The position numbers were made by a program, and so were the translations under genes. The notes beneath the pieces were generated by a model, which worked only from the letters and a program-made list of their open reading frames with translations, was not told the DNA's origin and did not search any database. This document shows, one piece after another, positions 1 through 11,739 of a DNA stretch of 64,000 nucleotides. The stretch is taken from positions 95,809,887 to 95,873,886 of the forward strand of contig CM066989.1 of assembly GCA_033977485.1 (NCBI GenBank), given 5' to 3'. The stretch is from Hydrangea macrophylla. Its lineage: Eukaryota > Streptophyta > Magnoliopsida > Cornales > Hydrangeaceae. Position 1 is the stretch's first letter. Every line of letters begins with the position of its first letter.

Positions 1-864
1 TGCAGTGTCGACGCGCAGTTTTCGTAGGACTTTGTCATGTCGACGTGCCCGTGTCGTGTCATATTTGTATCGGTGTGTCCGTATCCATGCTTCATACCTG
101 CCCATGTATATGCATAGCATACTTGGAGTAGCCAGACTTCTTTTGAGAGAGGAGAGAAGAGAGGGACAAGACATTCCAATCTAGGGATTATAGAGAGGGA
201 TGAGAGATGGAGTAGAAGGTTTTCTAATCTGGAACTAGAGAGAGGGAGAACAAGATGTTCCATCCAGTAGCTAAAGAGAGAGAAAGAAGGGGGTGGGCGT
301 GTGGACGGGTCGAGAGAGTTCAAAGCTCTTCCCAAAATTTTTCTCATATATTCAGCTTCAAGACTTCTCAATTAACAAATAACAAAGCCTATTTATAAGC
401 GTAGGAACCATATTGATTGTGAGTTGGTCGTGCTTTAGCAATTTTGTCATATTGGCAGCATTTAGGTTGACTTCTTTAATTTATGAATTATGATCCACAA
501 GTCGATTTCGAGTTTCTTAGAAGTCCAATACACTCACATAATACATTCATACTTTGAAGTTTCAAGTCTTAAGTGGAAAACTTTTACCATTTTGAGCCTT
601 GATGTTTTTTTGAAACTTGTATTAATTGTTATTTTGTTCATTTTAATCACTATGCTTCACTACACGTGTTATTATAGGTACACATTGGATACCTATATTA
701 TTCTTTAGTTTCTGAGAATGTGAATCTTACTATAGGTGATCATAATTTTGGAAAATCGATTCACAATTTGACAACCATGGTTTTATAATTTAACGTAAAT
801 GACATGGAGTGAAGGATTGGTTATTGATAAATGTTGCATATTGCTGTTTGTTTTCAAATTGCAG
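1..864. other. Intron / upstream sequence with a degenerate repeat end
   Basis: No coding exon is visible here. Positions 25-110 carry CGTGTCGTGTC and GTGTCCGTATCC blocks like the right end of the hAT-like element at 38751-39406, so this is probably the end of another family member. GAGA-rich sequence follows at 145-310. The stretch ends in a good intron acceptor before 865, so at least its right part is SCAMP intron. The earlier SCAMP exons were not found and must lie outside the window. Confidence 0.5.
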
Positions 865-2774
865 GACGGAGAGTGCATTGAACTTCACTTGGTTTTTCAT
901 CTTCTACTTGGTGAGTTTCATTCACCAGTGATAATTGAAATTTTCCCTCATTGTCACATTGTGTTTTCTTATTTGTGATGTGATTGGTATTTTGCAGCTG
1001 CACATTGTTTTTTGCATATTTGCTGCTATTGCTCCTCCAATAGTCTTCCGTGGGAAGTCATTGACGTAAGTTTTCTCATTTTGTACTTCATCGGCGCCAG
1101 CATATTTTCTGTATATACTTGGTTGTTTCAGTTTGTCTTCGTTGAAAATTATGAAATCGATGATCCTTGGTTGCTTGTATTTTCTGATACTGTGGTTCGA
1201 CTTGCTAGAAGTGTTACGATTCCATTTTTGGTTATTTGATTTCAGGGGCATACTTGCTGCGATCGATGTGTTTTCTGACCATGTGTTAGTGGGGGTAAGT
1301 TTTGTTCTTACACTTGTTTCTCGTATTAGTTCTTCACAATCAATCTGCATTCTATTAACTTTTTGTATAGTTGTTATGGAACTGTTATGTCCTGACTCCT
1401 GAATATGCCGCTTGGGTAGTAAATTATTATTTTTCTGAGAAGCACGAAACGGGGGCGGGGGCGGGGGCAGGGAAGTGAGAGAATACATGGAAGAGTAAAG
1501 TTTGGGGCGTTTAGGAATCATCTATGTTAATTAAAATGTTATAAATTTGATTAACTTTGAAGAATATGACAGAAAAAATAGATCCAATATTGAAATACTA
1601 AGACTTAAGTATATCGTCCAAGGGAGCATGTGAAAAAATATTTGAAAAATGTCGGTACTTTAAAATTTACGATTTCTTTGTGGCTCTTCCAAAAAAAAAA
1701 AAAGTTGAGCTTTGGGGTTAAAACAATAAATATAGATAAGATACATGGAGTTACTTACAAACAAGTAATATACGTAGGTAATTAGGCATACAATCCCTCA
1801 CGATCGCCTCTCTCTCTCTCTCTCTCTCTCTCTTACCTCTCTTTCTTCGAACTCTGGCCATGGAAGCGCGACTGCAGATCTGAAGAATAAGGTGAATATT
1901 CTTTCATTTCTCTCTTCTTCTTTGTTCTCTCTCTCTCCATCTCTTCATTCTCTTTCTGTTTTTCTTCCTCGTTTTTTGTTGATGGGAAATACGATTCTCA
2001 CACCAGCGAATCGCAGAACCGCAATTCTTGGTAAGATTCATGACCCATATAGACGGTTCCTGCTTCTAAGTTGTTTTTACTAGACGGGTAGCTCCTGAGA
2101 GAGAGAGAGAGAGAGTTATAAATATATTTTGCAGAAAAAGTGACTATGGTTGACCTGAAAATATTGGTGTTGGAAATAAAATTTTGGTACCCCTTCCTCT
2201 CCTGTTATATTAATTAATATGCAGGTTATTTCTAGTGACTCATTAGCAATAGATCTGTGGACAGAGTGTTGAGGATGTATTAGGAATCAAGCATAATAAA
2301 ATTAAATACCAACACCAAGTTAACTGAGTAAGCCTAGGATATTTAAACATACTGGTTCTTGAGTTTTTTTTTCTCTGAAACTTTGTTGATCATCTAAGGT
2401 CTAGAGATGTTCAAAAGAAGAAAAGCAACACACCTTCACCGAGCGTTTTTCGTAATTTTCTTATGGGGGATATGGTTGCTGAGGCTTACTTCATAATTTA
2501 TTCTGAGTAAAGGACTCCGAATAAATTTTACTAGCTCGCCTCTGATTGTGAAAATCAACTATCTTATGGTCCGTATGGCAGTGTTCTCAAAATCGCTAGG
2601 CGGTGCCCAACTGCCGAGATTTTTCCCTAGGCATTTGCAAAAATCGGCCAGGTGATTAGGCGGTTGCTAGGCGGACCAGAGGTGAGATTGTATTTTATTA
2701 AAATGATGAGAAAGAAAAAAAGATATACATGCACTTTATTTACACACACACACACACTCACCCATTCACGAGAA

Positions 2775-2826
<52 letters not shown>

Positions 2827-3389
2827 AAGAAGGGGAAGAAGAGGAGGAGGAGGAGGAGGAGGAAGAAGAAGAAGAAGAGGTATGCATCAAATTAGGGCCT
2901 TCTTAAAGTAGGGTTGCTTGCATCTACCTCTCTCTCCTCCAGAGTCCCGTGCATGTGTGTGTTTATGTGCGCTTTTGTGTGTGTGTGCGTGTGTGTAGGG
3001 GTGGGCAATCGGTCGGTTCGGGTTCGAACTGTGAAGTTCGGGTCGGGTTGATCGGGTTCGGGTTGGCCAAAACGACACTGATGTCGAACTGAACTAAACT
3101 TCGAAAGTTCAGTTCAGTTTCTGAACTTTTAGTTCGGCTCGGATGGGAAGTTCGGGTTCTGAAATTTTTGAAATCAAAAGCCAAACTTCACAAAGGTACC
3201 TTAATACAAAACCCCCAAAAGGCCTAAGCAACATTTAAGGTGATTGACTGATTCACATTCCAATCAACCTTGTTCCAAATACAAAACCCCCCAAAAAATA
3301 ATCAACTAGTCTAGAAACCCCATCCCAATAATTAACCACTGAAAAATGAAAATGATCAAACCAAAGTACCAGTAAGATACAATCACACT

Positions 3390-3433
<44 letters not shown>

Positions 3434-5518
3434 CCTCAGGCTCTTGGTCATGGTGTGTGTGTGAGAGAGAGAGAGAGAGCACTCAAAGGCAGAGATTGAG
3501 CCACGCCGCCGCCGGAGTCACCAGACTGAGCCACACCGTCGCCGAGAGTAGGAGAGTCGCCGGACTGGACTGAGGTGAGGTACTGAGGTCTGCCATCTGC
3601 TCATTGAGATGAGATACTGAGCCATGCCGCCGGACTGAGACGCCATCGCCGTCTGCGTGAGTTCACTGAGTTGAGGGTCAGGGGTGGGGGGTCTTTGTGC
3701 GTGACAAGTTGAGAGAAATGAGAGTGGTTATGTTTTTGAGCCCTAATCCCTCAAAACATGCTTTTATATGCTAACTAAAATTTCGGATATTCGGTTTCGA
3801 ACCAAACCAATTTCTCATTCCGAAAACCGAACCAAACTCATTATTTCAGTTCGGTTTCGAACTGAACTTATTTCAGTTCGGTTTTTATCCGAACTAAAGT
3901 GTGTTAAAATTTCGGGTTCGGGTCGAAACTTCGGGTTGACCCGAAGTATGCCCACCCCTATGTGTGTGTGTGTGTGTAGGGTGTTGACTCCGTGTGTGTG
4001 TGTTGAGTGTCAACTGTGTGTGTATATATATACTTAATATTTAAGTTTGTTATTAATAGATTCTTTATAATTTTTCTTTTTTTCAAAGAACACCACATAA
4101 TTGTTATATATATATATATCTATGTTTGAACCCCAAATCCATAATTATTTTTAAATAACACCACAAAATTGGTATATATATCTCCTATATTAGTAATTTT
4201 ATTTATAATATAAAAATAATAATAATAATAAAATAAAATAAAATAAAGGTCCGCCTAGGCCCCCCTCTACCGACTGCTCGACTAGTGCCTAGCAATTTTT
4301 AGAACATTGCAGTATGGTAACGCCATTGTTTTGCTTTTTATTTTCATTTTTTATTAAAACAAAACTGAAAACATGTTTGGTAATCGTCGTTCAGTTTTTC
4401 TTTCGTTAAATTTTTTTTTTCCCTTTAAATGACAATAAATTTGGGCAAGAAAATGAACCAAAAAAACAAAATTTTGGTTTTTGGTTTTCAATTTGCTTTT
4501 TTATTTAAAAACTGAAAACTGGAATGTTACCTTACGGACCGAAGAAATACTGTCATTTGATCTTCAAAATTATTTTTCCCAAAGTTTGAATAGGGCTAAG
4601 TTCTGTTTGTTTTGTAACAGGTTTTCTACTTGGTTGGATTTGGCTTGTTTTGCATAGAATCACTTTTGAGCTTGTGGGTGCTTCAGGTTAGAGAGAATAA
4701 TTGCTTTATTTTTCACTTATAGGCCCTGTTTGGGAACCGAGATTGGTCCTCAAATTGCGGATCCCAAAGTGTTTGGGAAACCCTCAATCACGATTGCAAT
4801 CTTGGTTCGCAACCGAGAATATTTCCAAAACGGCCTCAATCCTCATAATCTTCCTTCAGTAGCGCATTGGTGGTTTATGTCAACTGTCTAGTTCACCCAT
4901 GATTATATGTTCTGATATTTTTGTTTCTGCCATCTTTCACTGCTATTCCATTTTGAGTTCTAGCTTTCTTTTCATAGGGTGGTATACCTCTATAATGAAT
5001 GTTATTTGTGTATATTACGTATCAGTATACCCCTTAAATATTTTATTCCACAAATATATATATATATATATTTAAAAAAAGTATTTAAAAAAATAATTGA
5101 AAAAAAGGAGATCCCTCGAGGCTCTGGTTGGTTTTTGGATTTAAAAAAAGGAAAATTAAATGGGAAGGAAAACTAGTTTCCTTATGTTTTCTCTTGTGTT
5201 TTCCTTCACGATTAAATAACTTCCAAATTGTAATTGTAATGCAAGGGAAAAAAAGAGGAAAGAAAATGACTCACTAAACTTCAAAATGTTTAATTCATTT
5301 CTCAATTTATTTTCTTTCCTTATTATTATCTCACCGTGTTTCGTATCAACCAAACAGAGAAAAATGTTTTCTTTTATGTTTTCTTTGTTTTCTTTCGGCA
5401 CCAAATCACATTAATCAAACAAAGCTTAAAAACTTCTTTTGATTTAATTACTCAAAACTCTTTTATTTTACTTTTGTTTGTGCAGAAAGTATACATGTAT
5501 TTCCGAGGTCACAAGTGA
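865..5518 (+). CDS. SCAMP: Secretory carrier-associated membrane protein, C-terminal exons (partial)
   Basis: Five exons join in frame: 865-910, 998-1065, 1246-1294, 4621-4686 and 5486-5518 (TGA 5516-5518). Together they encode the last 86 residues of a SCAMP, an integral membrane protein of trans-Golgi, secretory and endosomal vesicles. The translation starts with the split codon before TESALNFTWFF and contains FAAIAPPIVFRGKSL, GILAAIDVF and the terminal KVYMYFRGHK. These match the last transmembrane helices and cytosolic tail of plant SCAMPs. All junctions are GT-AG and the phases add up. The protein is usually about 280 residues, so roughly two thirds is missing to the left. The intron after exon 1294 is 3.3 kb and full of nested MITEs; the others are short. 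The family call is firm; the paralogue number cannot be told. Confidence 0.93.
2780..2822. repeat. (GA)n microsatellite with adjoining GGA/GAA triplets
   Basis: An uninterrupted GA dinucleotide run is followed to 2880 by purine-only GGA and GAA triplets. It lies inside the nested hAT-like element. Confidence 0.9.
2996..3960. mobile_element. hAT-like MITE with TAGGGGTGGGCA termini
   Basis: The perfect terminal inverted repeat is TAGGGGTGGGCA at the left and TGCCCACCCCTA at the right. Subterminal arrays of GGTTCGGGTTCG face AACCGAACC arrays at the other end. It landed in a GT-rich microsatellite, and the flanking GT octamers match at 7 of 8. A GA microsatellite and GCCGCC-rich sequence fill the centre. 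There is no coding capacity. Confidence 0.72.
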
Positions 5519-5568
5519 TGAATATGGGGTAGTTATCAGTTGGTGTCCGGTTCAAGTTGCTCAATATA

Positions 5569-5610
<42 letters not shown>

Positions 5611-5659
5611 GTTCTTCTTTGTGAGATGGTTCATTTAGTAGAGGCACAATAGATAAGTT

Positions 5660-5717
<58 letters not shown>

Positions 5718-5974
5718 GTAGAGAGACATAGATAAGTTTGTATTATTTTATTGAATTGATCTTTTGTAATACTGTTCATATGTTATTAATCAGCTTGTAT
5801 CTAATAGTTTTGCTTTCATTTAGTCCATTGTAATCTTACTACATTACTGAGTAGGAGCCAAGGTATGAATGTATGGCTAAAAGGTTGAGGCAAATCAATT
5901 GAATCTATTTGTATTCCAAAATTTCGTTAAACACGCTGTAACACACACACACACATACATACATCTATATAGTC

Positions 5975-6042
<68 letters not shown>

Positions 6043-6371
6043 TATAACTGTTGGGCTATATGTGCATGTGGAAGATGCCAATTGCATGCAAGTATGAAGT
6101 AATGTTATGTGTCTTGAATTTGTATTCATTCCCAAATATTTTATCCAATCCACTGCCATGCCATGGCAGTGGGATCACTCTCATTAATAATGAGACTACT
6201 TTAACATCATCTAATTCAAATCCATTGGGCTCACTGCCGCGTCATTTAGGATGTGAATTAGGGATTTGAATTTGAAAAGTATAGCATTACTCGTGTGGTC
6301 ATGTTTTAATCCGAAAAGTCCATCAAATTTTCAAATTTTGAAATCAAAATAACCTCTTCACTTCACGTATG
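5519..6371. other. SCAMP 3' flank with microsatellites
   Basis: No gene. It contains CT runs at about 5573-5607 and 5665-5713, and a compound CA / TA / GA tract at about 5941-6040. An imperfect 23-bp palindrome of CCACTGCCATG with CATGGCAGTGG lies near 6149-6171. SCAMP transcription probably terminates in this region, but no clear polyadenylation signal stands out. Confidence 0.6.
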
Positions 6372-6751
6372 CAGGGCCGGCCCTTGGGCCAGCGGCCCAG
6401 GAGGTCGCTTGGGGCCTCCAAAAATAAGAGTTTGTTTGGCCTTGGAATAAGGCCTTGTTTGGCCAAAATTTATGTATTATATATGAAAATAGGGCCAAAA
6501 TAGGGCCTAAAAAAACAGGACCTTAGATATACATGCATTATATATAAAAATAGGACAAAAAATAAGGCATTGTTTGGCCAAAATACATGTATTATATATC
6601 AAAATAGGACAAAATAGGGCCTAAAAAAAAATAGGTCTTATATATGCATGTATTATATATAAAAATAGGACAAAAAAAGGGCCTAAAAAAAATTTCTTTT
6701 CATGTTTGCTTGGGGCCTCATGTGAATTTCACAATTTCAGGGCTGGCCCTG
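6372..6751. mobile_element. hAT-like MITE, 380 bp
   Basis: The termini CAGGGCCGGCCCT and AGGGCTGGCCCTG form an inverted repeat with one mismatch. The element is flanked by perfect 8-bp target duplications CACGTATG (6364-6371 and 6752-6759). Inside, a segment of about 90 bp containing GGCCAAAAT and TATTATATAT is repeated about three times. It is non-coding. Confidence 0.85.
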
Positions 6752-7254
6752 CACGTATGCATGGATTCACCAATTTTTATTATTAGGCATATTAGCGTGT
6801 TTAGCAGATCATAAGAGAGGTTTGTGTATGTTAACATTTCCTCAAGGGAAGAAGTGTAATTAACTCTAAATTTAAATTAATTGATCTACAAATTTACAAA
6901 CTCACATAAAGTTAGACAACTCCCGCGACCAAATGCAAGAATAAAAACCAATTCCTCAAATCAAAAACTAAAGAAGTTTTCAAATATAGAGAAAGCAAAG
7001 TAAAATGCAGGGTGGTGACATGTAAATTTTTCCATCAATTTTTTCGGCAATCAGAGCGAAAAACCTTTGGCTCAAGTGTGTAGGACGTCTGTTATTGGGA
7101 AAAATATTCATTGTCACGGTTATTGAGATGACATGGTATTCGAAACCAATACAAACTCTTTGTTTATAAATCCATTACAGATATGATATGGTATCTCCGT
7201 TGTACCCCATATTTACTCCTGTTTTTGAAGTGCAATGTGAATGCATGAAAAATA

Positions 7255-7735
7255 GGGCAAATAACACCAACATTCCATTAACTATAACTCCTTTTCAAAA
7301 ACTCCTTAAACTAAAAGTATTCAATAAATTGATCCTTCAACTATTAAATTTTTCACTAACACCCTGTCAATTAAGATTTCGTTCAAAAAACTAATGTTTT
7401 TATGTCACGTTGCCAACACATGATGCAAAAAATATTGACAACATGAGATTTGTCATCTTTCCTTTGAGCCATTTGAAATTTAAGGACAAAATTATCCTTT
7501 GTACACAAAATTTTAGTCGATTTTGTTCTAAAATTTTCAATGACTTGTTAACACTTTTACATCATGTGATGGTCACATGAAAAAAATTGTTGATTTTTTT
7601 GGAATGACATCCTCAATAAGGGGTGTTATTTAAAAAAAGGTAATAGTTGGGGGATCAATATGTTGCACTTTAGTTTAAAGGGATTTTAGAAAAAGTAGTA
7701 TAATTGAGGGAGTATTAATGTAATTTTCCCTAAAA
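7255..7735. mobile_element. Probable MITE with long imperfect inverted ends
   Basis: The left end reads GGGCAAATAACACCAACATT and the right end reads AGTATTAATGTAATTTTCCC. The ends are imperfect reverse complements. The interior is AT-rich and non-coding. No target duplication could be fixed. Confidence 0.4.
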
Positions 7736-7854
7736 AAAGTAAAGGACAGGATAGAAAGTTTTTTTTTTTTTTACTATCAAATAGGGAGAATGAGTAGTTG
7801 TGTCTTGTTCTGTTAAAAAAATAGTACTCCACATTGTAAGATATTTGCATGTAC

Positions 7855-8011
7855 GGAAAAGGCTTCGGTACAGTTAGCACAAACTGCACTGTGCCATTCA
7901 CAGTTTGTATAGTAAATTGTTTTTGCAAAAGCAGTTTTTGAAAATTAGACTGTTTTACTGTGCAAATTGTGAGTAGCACAGTGCTGTGCTAACTGCACTG
8001 AAGCATTTTCC
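7855..8011. mobile_element. Mutator-like foldback MITE A, 157 bp
   Basis: The ends GGAAAAGGCTTCGGT and its near reverse complement at 7997-8011 pair along most of the element's length. Perfect 9-bp target duplications TGCATGTAC flank it (7846-7854 and 8012-8020), the hallmark of Mutator-type insertion. The inner motif GCAAAAGCAGTTTTT is shared with the sister copy at 8212-8382. Confidence 0.85.
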
Positions 8012-8211
8012 TGCATGTACATATACAAGAGTATTCGTTAATGTAAATAATTTAATGATGAATTTAACTTTACCCAAACCGCTAGTACTTTGCCCCCAGT
8101 TATTAGTAATTTAAACTTGTAGTTGTCTTTTTTTGTTTTTATTCATGGCTTAAATAACAATGTCATGTTGGGGGATCTAATGTTTTTCATTAAGAATGTG
8201 GTATATTAATG

Positions 8212-8382
8212 GGAAACGACTTAGGTGCTGTGAGCTCAGTACTGTGTGTGCTGTGCACACACAGTTTGCACAGTAAAATTGCCCAATTTTAAAAAACTGC
8301 TTTTACAAAAGCAGTTTTACTGTGTAAACTGTGTCTTGCACAGCACGCACAGCACTGAGCTCACAGGACCGAAGTCGTTTCC
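8212..8382. mobile_element. Mutator-like foldback MITE B, 171 bp
   Basis: The ends are GGAAACGACTT and AAGTCGTTTCC, with inner arms GCTGTGAGCTCAGTA. Perfect 9-bp target duplications ATATTAATG flank it (8203-8211 and 8383-8391). It belongs to the same family as the element 200 bp to its left, with the same termini and the same CAAAAGCAGTTTTACTGTG core. Confidence 0.86.
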
Positions 8383-8589
8383 ATATTAATGCAGATTCCA
8401 AATGAACATTGAACTAATAAAAAATTGTTAAATTATTGTGTTTCAACTCTCCATTTTTTTGTTGTAAACAGCTACTTTTGGAAGGATTTTGAGGTTGATT
8501 ATGTGCTCATAATAATTGTTGTTAGAAGTGATTGTGACAAATTTTAACTTGTTCTTGAGCCAACGTAAATATTTGTTTTAGCTTAAAAG

Positions 8590-8850
8590 AAAGGGCCGGA
8601 GAGGAAAACTATATTTTTGATCCCAAATATTTCATTCATGTTTAAATGCAAGGGAAGGTTTTCCAATGGTAATAGTAGCTTAATAAAAAGAAGAAGGTGA
8701 GTGATTCACAAATTTCAAAATTATAATTTAAATTTTACCTTATTTTCATTTCCTTCGCACTGTTTTTCTTATTACCAAGCAAAGAAATCAATGTTGTTTT
8801 CTTCTCTTTTTTTTTTTTTTCTCACTAAATCTATGAACCAAACAGAGCCT
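8590..8850. mobile_element. Degenerate MITE of the GGCTCTGTTTGGTT family
   Basis: The right end CTATGAACCAAACAGAGCC (to about 8849) is the same terminus as in the elements at 44075-44392 and 44604-44901. The left terminus is eroded (GGGCCGGAGAGGAAAAC). Lengths and the poly(T) before the end match that family. Confidence 0.5.
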
Positions 8851-9596
8851 TAGTAGCTGGTGTGTACGCTGTGTTGGAAAATCAATTGATGCTTAGAGCT
8901 GTTACTTAGCATTCTGTGTAATAACCTGCATTTTCATTTACTTGCATTTCATATTTAAATCCAATTGTATTGTTTACTTTTCTTTTAATTTCAATTCTCA
9001 TGTGTTAAAATCTTGTGACTTGCCTTATTTCATATTTGAAATTCTTTTGGGGTCAAACCACGATTTTATAAAAATTAGCAATACATGTCTTGGATTTCAA
9101 AACTGTATTTCAAAACGGTGAAAATGTTTACTCTTAACTCGACCAGTATTTTTATAAAACCGGGAAATCATTTCTTACGTTAAAATGAATTTTCTGTATT
9201 TTTGTGGTGAACACCGCGCCACGAAAATACCAGTTTATGTTTGAAACTGTCCGCGCTGTGCTAAACTTCCACAGATTTTTGGAAGTGATGTAAAGCAAGA
9301 TTTGACATACACTTTATTTCTATTTATGGTAACTCATCATTGGTTAAGGCATTGTTTGGGAATGTATAGCTTGGGTGTGTAAATGTTGTGCCATAAGCTA
9401 ATTACCCAAACACATGAGACTAACCCCTACTACTCTAAATTGGCCCTTCCAATCTGGAGAGTGTACATATACGTATGTATATGCTGAATCATTTTGTGAT
9501 ATTAGAATTTTACAAACCAAATCATTTGTTGAGTTAAACTCAAGGAACTTGGCCTCCAAGAATCCTTACTTGAGTTCTATATATACATACACTACA

Positions 9597-9646
<50 letters not shown>

Positions 9647-10249
9647 GTTCATTACAATCAGAAATTCAGAGAGTTTCAGAGTGGAGTTGAGAGTTCTAAT
9701 TTCTGAATTATAGAGAGAGAAGAGCTCTTAATCCCCATAGCCAAAGCTTGGGTTTGAACTTCTTCATCTAGTTTCCTTTCTCAACAATCTCTTCTATCTA
9801 TATCTCAGTGAGTATTATTAACTCACTAGGAATGCAATTTCATATATTAATTGCTGTGTATTTGTTTAATTTTGTCAATCTCCATTGATAATTTTATGGT
9901 TGAAGTTCAAAGCTTAGAAACATGAATTTTTTAAACTTAACCAAATTCCGTTTTTAGAGATGATTAGGAAAGATTATGGTATATATAGACTATGCCTGAA
10001 GTATTGAAGCTTAATTTGTTCATATGAAAAAGTATATTAAAAATTAAGTTTTGACAACTTTTAATCTTTCATAAAATTAGGGAGATATGGTTTGATTCGT
10101 GTTAAATTAGTGGTGGATTCTTATTCCTTGTGAAAAATCAAAGAGAATCATATATTGCACGATATGTATACTTACAGAATTGAAAATGGGTCAAAAGATC
10201 CCCTGATTTCTGAAACAGAGCAGTTCCACCAGGAAGACGAAGCATCTGC

Positions 10250-10540
10250 TTCATCTCGCGCGCGCGATTGCGCGGGCGAGGGTCGCGCGAGCGGCCCGTG
10301 CGAGCGGCCCCTCGCGCGAGCGGCCCCTCGCGCGAGCGGCCCGTGCGCGCGAGACTTGTGTTCTCAGGCAGACAGAGAAGTTTATATATTAAAAATGAAA
10401 ATTAGGCAGATCGTGCGAGCGGACCGCGCGCGCGATCCTTGCGTCCCCAGGCAGACAGAAGGGTTTATATAAGAAAAAAGGAAAAAATGGGCAGATCGCA
10501 CGAGCGACCCCTCGCGCGAGCGGCCCGCGCGCGCGACTTC
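10250..10540 (+). repeat. GC-rich palindromic array TCGCGCGA / CGAGCGGCC inside LTR
   Basis: In otherwise AT-rich DNA there is a block of CGCGCGAGCGGCC units, each carrying the octamer palindrome TCGCGCGA or close variants. It is followed by two diverged copies of a unit of roughly 100 bp that starts AGGCAGACAGA, contains TTTATATA, and ends in GATCGYRCGAGCG. An open frame of 105 codons crosses it, but it looks like a by-product of repeat composition and I do not call a protein. Confidence 0.8.
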
Positions 10541-10849
10541 TGACAGTTTCTAGTTTTTGCTTGTTTTGTGATAAGGGACTGTTTGAGATAAAATTTATAT
10601 ACTGTTTGAGTACTGTTTGGGAAATTTATTAAATCAGAATCTTAATTTGTTATGTTTGAACGATTAAAACGTTGTATTGTGACTTATCAATCCCCGTACG
10701 CTCGTTGTTTATAGAATTCAGTGATTTGCCTCATGTTTTAAAGTTTCATAACATACATGTGGAGTCAGTTGTACATGCATGGTGAGTGCGAATGTTGGTC
10801 AGTATGAAAAAGAGTAATGGTCAGTGTGACATAGTGAGTGCGGTCGAGA

Positions 10850-11215
10850 TTGTGTTGTGGACACTCCCTGGTAAGTGAGTACCAAAGTGTGTTGTGATTG
10901 AGATTGCGGCGAGGGTGTCTTTGAAATGCGACGGTGGCAAAACTGGACACTCCCTGACGACCATGGTAGCGTCAAAGTGTGTGAAGCCGAACTTGGATAT
11001 TCCCTGGCACCCATGGAAGTGCTAAAGTGTGGCTTACGGACACTCCCTGATACCCGAGTCTGGATACTGCGTGAGGGTTCCTCCGGTATTTGCATGGCGG
11101 ATTAGGTAGTCAAAGTGTGAGGCAATGGAAACTCCCTGGTACCCCGGACCAAAGTGTGAGGCAAACTGGACATTCACTGGCACCCCTGTGCTAAAGTGTG
11201 GCTATCGAAATATTT
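10850..11215 (+). repeat. Degenerate ~50-70 bp repeats with GGACACTCCCTGG and CAAAGTGTG
   Basis: At least six degenerate copies of GGAyAyTCCCTGGyACCC are followed by yyAAAGTGTGg. The unit length varies. They are part of the solo LTR and have no sustained reading frame. Confidence 0.7.
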
Positions 11216-11593
11216 CAAAGATACCGGTGTGTGATGGTGGGTTGTTGGGTTTGTTGGAAAAACAGGTTTAAATGGAAAGTTTAAACGCGCAGCGGAAAAA
11301 TCAAGTTATGAAACTTTATTGGCATGCCCGGATCTACTACTCGTCAATTCTACAGATGCGCACAAGAGGGGACACGAGTTATACCTTAGTGTCTTGAACC
11401 CAATTCTGATCTTCAACTTCCAGCAGCCTCCACTAGATGATCTTCACCCTTATGACTCCTGCGGATGCCTGCCAGAAAGACTAGGGTTGGTGGGAACCCT
11501 AATGGAGAGGATAGAGAAGGTTTTGGGGCTCCAAAATAGTTTCTGCAGCTTCTGACGTTCAAAACGACGAACAACCTTTTCCAGAACGCAGCT

Positions 11594-11605
11594 GCCCTAT
11601 TTATA
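11594..11605 (-). promoter_or_regulatory. LTR TATA box downstream of TCGATCGA array
   Basis: Read on the minus strand the sequence is CTATAAATAGGG, close to the plant TATA consensus. The TCGATCGA array begins about 30 bp upstream of it. The same order is seen in the LTR at 57232-58860. Confidence 0.6.
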
Positions 11606-11630
11606 GATTCCCAGAACCGACCTAGACTTC

Positions 11631-11739
11631 GAGCGATCGAAGTTCCTTCGATCGATCGAACATTCGATCGATCGAACCATCTTCGATCGATCGAACCTGC
11701 AGACTTCAATCGATCGAGACATCTTCGATCGATCGAACC
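11631..11739 (-). repeat. TCGATCGA palindrome array
   Basis: Six clusters of the octamer TCGATCGA, or one-base variants, occur in about 110 bp, separated by 8-15 bp spacers such as ACCATCT and ACCTG. The motif is far denser here than in the flanks. The same motif is arrayed in the LTRs at 57232 and 62703. Confidence 0.88.

Larger units (their letters stand above)
2579..4309. mobile_element. hAT-like non-autonomous element (split by a second element)
   Basis: The termini are CAGTGTTCT at the left and AGAACATTG at the right. The subterminal inverted repeat extends through AAAATCGCTAGGC and GCCTAGCAATTTTT. Eight-base flanks CCGTATGG (2571-2578) and CAGTATGG (4310-4317) match at 7 of 8, as expected of a hAT target duplication. 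No transposase coding is visible. About 965 bp of its length is the nested element at 2996-3960. Confidence 0.7.
2568..4540. mobile_element. Outer MITE-like element disrupted by nested insertions
   Basis: GGTCCGTATGGTAAC is found once the inner element is removed (2568-2578 joined to 4318 onward). Its imperfect inverted copy, GTTACCTTACGGACC, ends at 4540. Internally it is A/T-rich with homopolymers. No clear target duplication was found, so the class is open. The target site of the inner element lies inside this element's left terminal repeat. Confidence 0.45.
1295..4620 (+). other. SCAMP intron packed with microsatellites and nested MITEs
   Basis: GTAAGT at 1295 and AACAG at 4616-4620 bound it. 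It contains CT runs (about 1806-1832), GA runs, the nested elements annotated separately at 2568-4540, and AT-rich filler. A pyrimidine-rich stretch followed by ATG at 1859-1880 looks like a 5' leader, but the reading frame closes after seven codons, so I do not call a gene. Confidence 0.7.

Noticed and set aside
922..1521. 199-codon open frame on the minus strand across SCAMP exons
   Set aside because: It is antisense to conserved SCAMP exons, low in complexity (Pro run) and without any known domain; a shadow of the real exons.
1859..2080. CT-rich leader plus ATG in SCAMP intron as an embedded gene
   Set aside because: The ATG frame ends after seven codons and no further exons with coding character were found.
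9594..9650. CA microsatellite as possible CRISPR-like repeat
   Set aside because: Simple dinucleotide repeat; no spacers, and the genome is a plant.
10155..10472. 105-codon frame through the GC-rich array
   Set aside because: Its composition follows the nucleotide repeat and it lies in a solo LTR; no domain, no codon bias.
10850..11215. Regular GGACACTCCCTGG / CAAAGTGTG repeats as a satellite or CRISPR array
   Set aside because: Unit length varies and the units sit inside a bounded solo LTR with target duplications.
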